The notes below the pieces were generated by a model. It saw only the letters and a program-made list of their open reading frames with translations, ran no database searches and was not told the origin of the DNA. DNA of 64,000 nucleotides from the NCBI GenBank assembly GCA_001839685.1, contig MLAK01000927.1, positions 82,093 through 146,092 of the forward strand, given 5' to 3'. Below are positions 1-8,818 of this stretch, piece after piece. Source of the DNA: Tritrichomonas foetus (Eukaryota; Parabasalia; Tritrichomonadida; Tritrichomonadidae). Each line of letters begins with the position of its first letter. Within the stretch, counting starts at the first letter, position 1. The translations under genes and the position numbers were made by a program.

Positions 1-262
1 CTCTCAAAAATCAAGGATATGTCGCATATGTGTGGGAAAAAAGTAGATTTTCATTTTCAATGGAATAGACGATTATAATGTATTCAAAACAATAAGTATT
101 TCTAAAAAAATTGCTTTTTTTATTAAATCGAAGAATATCTCAAAAATAAAAAGACAAAATCTTTTAATATTTTGGATATATTATTTTTTAATTATGCTAA
201 TTATATGGAGAAAATATAAATAAAATCATAAGCGTAGAAGCATAGGTTGTGTACTTTTTATA

Positions 263-285
263 GGAATCAATCAAAGGTACTCCGG
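263..285 (+). repeat. Left inverted-repeat arm
   Basis: Reads GGAATCAATCAAAGGTACTC followed by CGG. It pairs as an inverted repeat with 1434-1456. Confidence 0.5.
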
Positions 286-1433
286 TTTAAAAAGCTACCA
301 ATTAAATTACATCATTTTGGAATATTGTAAAAATAAGAGTTAAAATATTGTAAATTTATTTTTATAAAAGATTTGGTCTTACCAAAAGTTGGATAGAGAT
401 AATTTTTTATTATTACACATATTTCACAATTTTTCAGAATATATTCAAACTTTCAATACATTATTTTGAATAATATCTAGAAGTTATTGATTCACCACTT
501 CTGTTTTAAGTCCCTTTTCTTGGGATCTCGATGGGCGCATGACATTGATATAAATCGTTTATAAATGTATATAAGATACTGGTATTATGACAAGCTTCAT
601 CAATTGGAAGTTTCCCTAATATCCACAAATTTGAAATAAGCTTTCAAATATTCATTTGGATTCATAAAAATAATCTCATTATTTCATAAAAACACCAATC
701 TCATGAACCTGTGTAACAATGATGATTATTTCACAAAAATAATCTCATAAAAATAATCTCTCTCTAATATCGGCACAGAAAGCGGAACGTTGCATAAAAC
801 ATTGTCATGTCGCAGAATAAGGATCTCTTTTTGAATCTCTGGGTCAAGATCATAAGATTGTGATTTTGAATATATTATCATTTATTTCCGTTTTTCCAAA
901 ATGGAAATAATTTGATAGTGAATGCACGCAAAACACTCATATCTTCTTTCACAGTCTATTTTTTTCCGGATAAGTACCGAAAATAAAAAATTAAAAATTT
1001 CAAATCACAATAAAAAAAAATTCAAAAGACAGATTTTTAATTAATTTAAACGATAAGAAGCAGACAAGTGGTATTTCATCATAACTGGATTGTAGGCAAT
1101 TCGCTTGGTTACAACTCCCGCAAAAACGAAAATCAGATAATTTGCTGTATTGAGTCACGCAGGAAGTTTTGGAAGTCTGTTTCTGTCCCGATGATGTGAA
1201 TGATTCTGCTGCCTCCTTTGCCCGATTTTGACGCTCTTTGGTTTATTTTTAAAAGAAATTTCGAAAATTATTGATTTTTGAAAATAACATTTTTCTTCGA
1301 CTTTTCTGAGATTTCGCGGTTTAAAACCATCAGGTATCATGCGATTTTTACGCCCTGATATTAGCGCTCAGAAATGTTGGCTCACTGCGGTGAAAAAGCT
1401 AATTTACTGTTTTTCCAAATAACGTATTTTCAG

Positions 1434-1456
1434 CCGGAGTACCTTTAATCAATCCC
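1434..1456 (-). repeat. Right inverted-repeat arm
   Basis: The reverse complement begins GGGATTGATTAAAGGTACTC and ends CGG. It differs from the left arm at four positions, all transitions and all in the outer half. Confidence 0.5.
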
Positions 1457-2784
1457 AGATTTTTAAAAGGAGAAAATAAAGTTTAATTGCGAATAATTCT
1501 TTTTTCCAAGAGAAAAAGTATTACCTGAATTAGAAATCAATAACTTTGAATGGTCTTATTAATTGGTCAATTTTCAACAAAATTTACTGATCCTACGTCA
1601 ATTTCTGAAATGATAGAACAACAATGTCCTGGACATATCGATGAATTAGCTTCAATATGTAGCTTATGTGATATCTATCGAGAGGCAATAAGATTCATTT
1701 GAGCTGAGATTGAGTATAAGGCTAGTGAGAATTAATATTAATTCTATCAAAATTTCACATAACATGTCTGCTTGGTTCCTTCATTAAATATGCGAGAAGA
1801 CCCTTCGCCCATGAATCTATTTTGAAATTTTAATATGTCATTATATATTATGTATCTAATACATTCAAGAAGTTAATTGAAAATTTGTTTTGGGATTAAT
1901 CCCCGAGTATCGATACTCAGATTCTCTCACAAATTTCAATTCTTTGATATTTACCATTTTAAGCTACACTAAGTTAGTAATAAATACAAATGCAGCAAAA
2001 GTGAATCAACCACTTTGATGAAGGAATCACGATTTCGACTAAAATGTCCCTATTTACTCAAAACACGATTCCTTGATTTATTATTTACTTAATTTTATTA
2101 TTACTGCCTATATTATTTTCGGACATAGTTTTAATGAATATGATATTGAGTTCACACTAGTCATAAAAACATAAGATACACATAAATATGGTAACATAGA
2201 TTGCCATCTAAACGGCGTATCAATTCATATAGACTAAAAATCTATATAGCTAGTAATCCAAAATAAGATATTATGAAAATTACTAATTGCAATTTCACAT
2301 ATAATTGACAAATATCTTCTGACTAATGACAGTTATGTTTCAAAAATAGTTGTAGTTTCACATCATTTATAAATTTTTGAGTTGAAAATGTCAGTATTGT
2401 TCTTATTCCCAAGCGGTCATGTAATTATCATATAAATTGGAGACTACAGTCTTTGGTTGACATGGGAAGTGATATTAGGTACATTTTTCAACGTATATAT
2501 CTTCACTGAAGTGTATTTATGTGATTAGTTAAAAATAAAGTCTGAATAATATATATGGTTAAGAATCTCAGTGTTAACTTAATAGAGACCATGTGGAAAA
2601 TATTAGAGCATTGAAAATCTGGAATTACCATATTCAAAATCTATAAAACGTAATAGAAAAAGTGGAAAAATTGAATTCATGTGGAATTCCCATGGGGAAT
2701 TGAGTACAGCCCAATCATTTTTCCATTCGCTCTCAAAAAGCTGTCATACGATAAGAGAGAAAGACCACTTAAGATTTTAAAAAG

Positions 2785-2789
2785 TCACA
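2785..2789 (+). promoter_or_regulatory. Initiator (Inr) for NTF2-like gene
   Basis: TCACA fits the trichomonad initiator TCA+1(C/T)(T/A). The predicted start at 2787 gives a 10-nt leader. Confidence 0.5.
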
Positions 2790-2796
2790 CCAAAGG

Positions 2797-3165
2797 ATGT
2801 GCGCTTCTGTTTATTATCAAGATATCACGAACGACTTTATTCATCACTATGTCAATCTAATGAAAGAAGATCCGAAGAAAACAGAGCCAATGTATGAGGA
2901 ATCAGAAAATGTTCAACTTATTTATGGTCAGGAAGTAATTAAAGGACATTCTAATGTTTGCGCAAAAATTCAAAGTTTGGGAAAGTTCGATTTCACTCAA
3001 AGCAAGAAGTATAACGGTCAGCCATATGGAGAAAAAGGTGACGTAATGATAACTTTAAATATGGTGGCCAACAAAATCGAATATGTAACCACATTTTTAT
3101 TACATGAAATTGATGTTTCAACCCACAGATTTGGTGTGTACACACAAATTCTTCATCCTATTTAA
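2797..3165 (+). CDS. NTF2-like protein
   Basis: A 122-residue protein with the size and order of nuclear transport factor 2: an N-terminal helix with FIHHYVNLMKED, where NTF2 has its F-x-x-x-Y-Y-x-x-x-x-x-D pattern, then a strand near residues 40-50 (VQLIYGQEVIKG) and C-terminal strands including TTFLLHEIDV and a closing QILHP. NTF2 is known to carry RanGDP back into the nucleus. The fold is also used by Mtr2/p15-type partners and by unrelated enzymes, so the exact role is inferred. The ATG is the first in frame and has an initiator 10 bases upstream. The gene stands alone, convergent with the cyclase-like gene at 3481. No signal peptide or membrane segment is visible. Confidence 0.72.
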   Translation: MCASVYYQDITNDFIHHYVNLMKEDPKKTEPMYEESENVQLIYGQEVIKGHSNVCAKIQSLGKFDFTQSKKYNGQPYGEKGDVMITLNMVANKIEYVTTFLLHEIDVSTHRFGVYTQILHPI

Positions 3166-3480
3166 TTTTCTATTTACAATAAAATATATATTTTCATATC
3201 TCTTAATCTCCTTTCAAATTCATTCTATTTGTTTTATTATCATGAGTTATCATAAAATATGATTTGTTTTTTTGACTACTTTACTTCATAAAGAACATCA
3301 TTTTTTTGCCAATTGGATTTAGCTTATTCTTTCTTTGTATTAATAAATCCTTCTTGAACTAAAAAAATGCCCTGTCCTTCTCAAAAATTTCATTACTTTG
3401 GGATATTCAAAAATAAATAAATAAAAATAAACAGAAATTGCGCTAGTATTTTAACAAACAAAAATAATATATCATTGCTA
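3166..3480. other. Convergent 3' spacer
   Basis: An AT-rich spacer between two convergent genes, holding only the 3' ends and runs of A/T. I see no gene or structured element. Confidence 0.7.
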
Positions 3481-6400
3481 TTATTCAATTGACATAAAAT
3501 ATGAATCATCTGTTTCACTTTTCACAAACAAATAAGGGCAACTTTGAATAACTTTGTAAGCACTGTTGCTGATATGAATTTTACCAAATTGTGAAGTTTT
3601 CATTAACTCACGAAGTTCATGAATAAATGGACCATAAACATCAAAGAACGGTCTATTTAATCCAGTTACGCCAACTGTAAAAGGTCCACCATATACAATT
3701 GAATACGAACATCGAATATTCAGCGAATGAATTGCACTTGCATCTCTCATCAGCTTTTCTTCTTCAATAAAGAATCGAATAGCTTCAAGTAGATATACAT
3801 AAGGTTCGACGCCTTGGGAAAAGATGCCAGCTGACATACAGAAATCATAACTAAGTAATTTAATCTTAGTAAGTGTATCATATTTCTTCAGAATGCGTTC
3901 AGTTTGCTCTGCAAGAGATGCAACAATACTTAATGCTTTTTGTGTAGAAATATTATCACCCCAGGTTTCAGTTGTTGATAAACTACAAGCACCAGCACCA
4001 GCCATCGGTATACTAAATGAAATTGATTTATGGGTTTCCAAAAGTGGTTGTAAAATTTGTGGTGGAAGAAGATTTTGAAGGATTTTATTGGGTAATTGCA
4101 TAGCATCATCACGTTTCTTTCTTGCTTGTGTTTCTTCAGTGGTATCACGGAAAATCAAAGCCATTACATTTGTGTGCTTACTTCTACTTTGCTCTTCTTC
4201 ATCCACAACAGGTAGAATCATCAAAGTGAATGTTGAATAGGCGCCTTTTAAGATTCCACTTAAATTATGGAATGAAACAAGACTTCGATCACTAAATATG
4301 TGCTTATTGATAATCATTTGAAGTGATGACATTGTTCCTTCTTCACTAAGAGTTGCTGTAAATGACTTGAATAATTTAGAACCAATAGGATCATCACTTG
4401 CTCTAAAGAACTTATATGAATTTTCATTTGCCATTAAGATATTTAATGATTGATCAACAATGATGATTGCTTCAGGGAACTTATCAAATATTTGATCAGT
4501 AATATTATTACTTAGAGAAACATTATCATGAGAATTTTCAACTTTCCATTTATTGTTACGAAGTATTTCAACTGTTTGATTTGAAAATGCTTCTTCTGGT
4601 AATAATTTCAATAATGATAAAATAGTTTTGAATCGAGTATCAAAAAGATAAACTATAATAAATATTAAAATTGAAATACCACAAATTAATACAATATTAA
4701 CCACTAAAAATGCAATTTCGGTTTCATTGATGGTTGGAATACCATATCTATCGTAATCAGCTGTGAAATTAATCATTTTTCCAAGATCATCAAGAAAAGT
4801 GTGAAAATGTTGTTCAGCATGCAAATCACTGTAATTTATACTGCTAGCATTGTATAATGGTGCAAAACTTAAATCAGTTGAGATTTGTGATAAGTATGAA
4901 AGTACAACAGTTTCTAAAGTACAATTTTCTGTTGATGATTCGCTGTTTAGCATGTCTCTATTCGAACAAAGCCAACAGAAAGATAGTTTTTCAGATTTCT
5001 CATCTTCCCAAAAAGATTCAAAAATGCCATTTTTATATACACTAGTATTCTTTGTAATATCTTCATATGTTTGTATATTAATTGGATTATAAATAAGTTT
5101 GTGGATTTCTTTTTCAATAAGAGTCAAATTGAGAATTAAGTCAGTTGTTTTTATCATCATGTTGGCGCATCTTTCATATCGTGAAAATTTGCAAATAGTG
5201 ATTAATATATGGAAAACAAAAAATAGAATTACAAGTAGAATATAGGAACCAAAAACAACAAGAATGAAAGTGCTAATCGATGATTCTTTTGGGAAAGTAA
5301 CCATTCTTGGTGCCGAATTTTCACCTGTTAAATGATCAAAACATGAAAAATATTTTTTAAGATCAGTAATGGCAGTTTTTGACGTTTGACGAAGAGATAC
5401 CAAAAATATATCAAAATTCTTTTCGGCATTTTTAACAAACATAAAAATATTGAAGAACAATAAAACAAATAAGAATACAGCAACACCTAAACAAATGTAC
5501 CTTATATTGATCGGAAAGACAGAAATATTTTGTATGGCCTGCCTTTGTAATGATGTTAAGTTACTCAGAATAAAAATAATTAATTTATGAAAATCATCAG
5601 CTGTTTGGAAGTTTTGTGAAATCGATTGAGCATTTGTCGTTGTTGTAGAATCATTAATTACTATTTCTTCTAAAAATAAAGTATAAGCCATTAATCCAAA
5701 TTTATATGAAGAACTATTATATATATACCCATTCGGGATAATATTGGTGAAAAAGTAAATAAGATCCGGGAAGTCTTTCACAGCTTGATTACTATATATG
5801 AGCCCGGTTGACAAAGACACGATTTCTTTTTGCAAAGAATTGGTAGATTGAATTGTGCTTTCTATATCAATATTTTTTCTATTAAAAAATTTGTTGTTGA
5901 TTGATGGATAACTCAGAAGATCATGTACATACATATGTGCTGTCATTAAAGATAATATATTAATATCATCAACACAAACTGAAAACTTTTTATCTAAATT
6001 AAATATATATGATATTATAACAATTGGAAAAACAATTGTAACAATAATTAAAAGCACAGAATACCACTTTGAAAGAATATGTGATAGTGGTCCAGCGGCT
6101 TGATTTCCATAATTATTAGCCTGCAAACGATTTTCATATAATTGGTCTAATTGATCAATATTATATTTAGCTGTTGTTGCTGTAAAAACAGGTATATATG
6201 ATCTAAATAATGTTGGCTGACAAACATATAATGGGAGCATTTTGGGGAAAATTTGAAGTGTATTTCTAATATGATCATTATACTTTTTATGCCAATATTT
6301 AGCAATATCAATCTCTGGAGAATTTGGTAATAAGCATTCTAATAATTTAATGAAAAATTCACCATCAGGCGATCCTGGATATCTTTGAACAAATTCCAGT

Positions 6401-7887
6401 AAATTTGTAACGGTTTCATTATATCTTTTCTTATAAATATTTGAAAACAAAGAAAGATTTCCAGTAAGCTCATCATATATAATGCCATAGAATATTTGAA
6501 TAGAATGAAGCAAATGCATAAATAAATTATGTAATGCTAAAACCTTTTTGTTATATTTATCTATTTCTTGTGTAGAGATTGGACCAACATTAAATTGCAT
6601 TTCCATAAAAGCTCTTCTTTTAGCGATATTATATTGTAACGATTCATTCAATGATTTACAAATTGTATCAGCTTGAACTGGACAAGAATCCAAAGCAAGA
6701 TTAAAGACCGCATAAAAATAATTAATTTCAAAAGAATTTGAAAACTTGTTCAGGATATCAAGGGCATAAGTACAATTAATGACATCTTTATGAACATTTT
6801 CCATGCCATAATACAAGTCTTGAATGATTTTTCTTGTTGACCGAATTTTCTTGGCATAATGCTTGTCATTTAATCTTTTTCTAATTATGTACTTCCGTGT
6901 TTCTTCAATCAAAAAGACGAGAAATGAAAAAACAACTAGAAATGTGATAATTGCCCATAGAAAGATTTCTTTATTCAGCTGCTTCCTAAAGAAAGCAGCA
7001 TGAAAGGCAAGGCAAATGGCGCTAGTGAATAAAACAGACTTGCTAGTATTTGCAACTGAGCTATTCGTCCAATAAGGAAATACAAATTCTAAAATTCCAA
7101 CAATGAAAAACAAAACTGAACAAATAAAAATTGGAATTTGAATTATGATTTGTGCTTCTTTTAATAAAAATATTAGAAAAGAGGAAATTGAAAAAATGAA
7201 TACAATATAATAAATTGGGTAAGGATGCCAAACCTGAAAAAATGTATTGGTCATCGATCTTTGATAATGGGAATTTCGAATGAAAAAATAAGATTTAAAA
7301 ACGGCTATTGTATATGTAAAAATAGAGAACACAACTAAAAGTTTGGAAATAGTGCCATCGACTAAGCCGTGGCCAATAAATGTCCCACAAATTGCAGAAT
7401 TTATTGGAAATAAAGTAAATTGAACAAAAGGAGTGAAATAAATTGAGATTCTACTCACAAATTTGTTGATAATTCTTTTATGGGAAAAAATAAATTCGAT
7501 AATGACTGAAGAAATGCAATCGATATAAAAAAAAGCCCAAATAATTGACACCATTGAAATAAATTCTGCAGTTCCGTATTTAGGAAGATTGGCTAAGAAT
7601 AAATATGAAGTTCTTGTTAAAAATAAATTTACTGTATTGTCAGTCCCCCAAAATTCTTGATCGATTGGAATCAAACTGAAAAAGAGGATTTGTAAAAACA
7701 TATAATGCACCAATATTTTTCGGTAAAATCGATTTGGTTGCTTTAAATACCACGAAAATAATATGCATTCGTTGGATTCAACGCTTGAAAAAAATCCTGA
7801 AATCCCTGGTGTCATATCGATGTGATTGTTGTCATTCGTTGATTGGAAAAGCTGATCTGAAAGCTGTCTGCTACTCAAATCGTTCAT
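3481..7887 (-). CDS. Multi-pass PAS/class III cyclase-like protein, probably a pseudocyclase
   Basis: A 1,468-residue membrane protein of the large trichomonad PAS-cyclase type. About eight hydrophobic segments lie in residues 50-330, with further ones near 602-632, 790-815, 869-895 and 1056-1080. A PAS domain covers about 1125-1235 (PEAIIIVDQSLNILMANENS) and a class III cyclase-like domain about 1266-1468, opening with the usual NKILQNLLPP. The fold is recognisable (YGGPFTVGVTGLNRPFFDVYG), but catalytic positions look lost. No Asp is seen where the first metal ligand is expected (SFSIPMAGAGAC). The second-Asp region reads KLLSYDFCMSAG, with Tyr where Asp is expected. The transition-state Asn/Arg region reads FIHELREL. 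By family logic it may act as a regulatory or sensor partner rather than making cAMP; this is inferred from alignment by eye. The ATG at 7887 is clear. Confidence 0.85.
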   Translation of the reverse strand: MNDLSSRQLSDQLFQSTNDNNHIDMTPGISGFFSSVESNECILFSWYLKQPNRFYRKILVHYMFLQILFFSLIPIDQEFWGTDNTVNLFLTRTSYLFLANLPKYGTAEFISMVSIIWAFFYIDCISSVIIEFIFSHKRIINKFVSRISIYFTPFVQFTLFPINSAICGTFIGHGLVDGTISKLLVVFSIFTYTIAVFKSYFFIRNSHYQRSMTNTFFQVWHPYPIYYIVFIFSISSFLIFLLKEAQIIIQIPIFICSVLFFIVGILEFVFPYWTNSSVANTSKSVLFTSAICLAFHAAFFRKQLNKEIFLWAIITFLVVFSFLVFLIEETRKYIIRKRLNDKHYAKKIRSTRKIIQDLYYGMENVHKDVINCTYALDILNKFSNSFEINYFYAVFNLALDSCPVQADTICKSLNESLQYNIAKRRAFMEMQFNVGPISTQEIDKYNKKVLALHNLFMHLLHSIQIFYGIIYDELTGNLSLFSNIYKKRYNETVTNLLEFVQRYPGSPDGEFFIKLLECLLPNSPEIDIAKYWHKKYNDHIRNTLQIFPKMLPLYVCQPTLFRSYIPVFTATTAKYNIDQLDQLYENRLQANNYGNQAAGPLSHILSKWYSVLLIIVTIVFPIVIISYIFNLDKKFSVCVDDINILSLMTAHMYVHDLLSYPSINNKFFNRKNIDIESTIQSTNSLQKEIVSLSTGLIYSNQAVKDFPDLIYFFTNIIPNGYIYNSSSYKFGLMAYTLFLEEIVINDSTTTTNAQSISQNFQTADDFHKLIIFILSNLTSLQRQAIQNISVFPINIRYICLGVAVFLFVLLFFNIFMFVKNAEKNFDIFLVSLRQTSKTAITDLKKYFSCFDHLTGENSAPRMVTFPKESSISTFILVVFGSYILLVILFFVFHILITICKFSRYERCANMMIKTTDLILNLTLIEKEIHKLIYNPINIQTYEDITKNTSVYKNGIFESFWEDEKSEKLSFCWLCSNRDMLNSESSTENCTLETVVLSYLSQISTDLSFAPLYNASSINYSDLHAEQHFHTFLDDLGKMINFTADYDRYGIPTINETEIAFLVVNIVLICGISILIFIIVYLFDTRFKTILSLLKLLPEEAFSNQTVEILRNNKWKVENSHDNVSLSNNITDQIFDKFPEAIIIVDQSLNILMANENSYKFFRASDDPIGSKLFKSFTATLSEEGTMSSLQMIINKHIFSDRSLVSFHNLSGILKGAYSTFTLMILPVVDEEEQSRSKHTNVMALIFRDTTEETQARKKRDDAMQLPNKILQNLLPPQILQPLLETHKSISFSIPMAGAGACSLSTTETWGDNISTQKALSIVASLAEQTERILKKYDTLTKIKLLSYDFCMSAGIFSQGVEPYVYLLEAIRFFIEEEKLMRDASAIHSLNIRCSYSIVYGGPFTVGVTGLNRPFFDVYGPFIHELRELMKTSQFGKIHISNSAYKVIQSCPYLFVKSETDDSYFMSIE

Positions 7888-7918
7888 TTTGAATTTTTAT
7901 TTGGCTTATAAAAATTGA

Positions 7919-7924
7919 GAATGA
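7919..7924 (-). promoter_or_regulatory. Inr candidate for cyclase-like gene
   Basis: The minus strand reads TCATTC. The predicted start at 7922 gives a 35-nt leader, longer than for other genes here. Confidence 0.35.
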
Positions 7925-8812
7925 GGAAAAATGGTTTAAAATTTGAGAATGAAGACAAACCTTTTTCTTGAGATAATTGGACATATATTCAGAAAATCAA
8001 GCTAAATAAATATTGAAATTTTTATTGAATTGAACTTATTTCTATTTATATATGGCTGCTAATTATTTAGCATTTTTTCGTGAATATAAAATACGATTCA
8101 ACATAAAATTAAATTTACCCTTACAAAAGTGGAAATTCCTGCATCTACAACCAAAAATGGAAAATGTTTTATTAATGTGAATCATATTTGTTAGGAAACT
8201 GTTTTTTTGTTTTATTTGCTATAATGCATGTTATATAACCTACCAATACTGTGTTGTGAGAAATCAAATGCTCAACTCAATATTTTGAAGGTGTTGTTCC
8301 GTAAATCACAATTCACAAAAAAAAAAACATCATTCTGAAATATGGTCATTATTAAGACTTTTAAAAGTGACATGCTTATCTTATTATTCCTCAAAATAAT
8401 TCATCGGTTGAAAATTCAATGATTGATGTGAACTCATAATTGTCCAAACTGCTTTCATTCAATTGTGAAATATCAATTCAATTTCTCTTTCAATAGTTTC
8501 AAATTGCGATAAGATTTTGAGATAATTATCTCAGATCATCACAACTCTCATTTCGAAGAATGTACATGTTTCATAAATCTACTTTACAACAATTGTAAAA
8601 TGGAAGATCAATGTTTTCACGATAAATTTAAATAAATTCATGTCAATAATTTTCATAAAATAAATCATTCAATTAATCGACACATTCAAATTTCAATGTA
8701 TAAATAAAATAGTTGAACAATTTCACCTAGATTCTTTCAAAACGATAGACAAATTTTTTGATAGGGGCGATTCAATACTTTGAAAAACTTCTCAAAATTT
8801 ACCCGACATAAA
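7925..8812. other. Divergent promoter spacer
   Basis: About 0.9 kb between the divergent cyclase-like and fucosidase genes. It is AT-rich with no open frame of note. A TTCACCT motif at 8722-8728 lies about 90 bases before the fucosidase ATG. Nothing else is recognisable. Confidence 0.6.
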
Positions 8813-8818
8813 TCATTT
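8813..8818 (+). promoter_or_regulatory. Inr abutting fucosidase ATG
   Basis: TCATTT runs straight into ATG at 8819. The predicted start at 8815 gives a 4-nt leader. It supports this ATG over the upstream in-frame non-ATG codons. Confidence 0.6.

Larger units (their letters stand above)
263..1456. mobile_element. Possible decayed inverted-repeat element
   Basis: A 1.19-kb segment is bounded by inverted arms at 263-285 and 1434-1456. The arms match at 19 of 23 positions and share an exact 13-base core AAAGGTACTCCGG. Near the right arm, minus-strand DNA at about 1040-1400 is GC-richer than its surroundings and reads as protein-like pieces in different frames, including a short Cys-rich stretch (FCGSCNQANC). 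This fits a small transposon whose gene has been broken by frameshifts. I do not recognise the family, see no clear target-site duplication, and cannot name a transposase. A chance inverted repeat next to an unrelated gene relic is the alternative. Confidence 0.35.
1..2784. other. Gene-poor leading region
   Basis: No convincing intact gene. Most of it is AT-rich spacer with short repeats, such as three copies of AAAATAATCTCAT near 667-765. A stretch of clearly higher GC at about 1040-1440 reads as protein-like fragments in shifting minus-strand frames and lies inside a 23-bp inverted repeat pair (see the element at 263-1456). An imperfect palindrome around 2683-2701 (AATTCCCATGGGGAATT) sits about 100 bases before the NTF2-like gene and has no assigned role. 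Confidence 0.6.
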
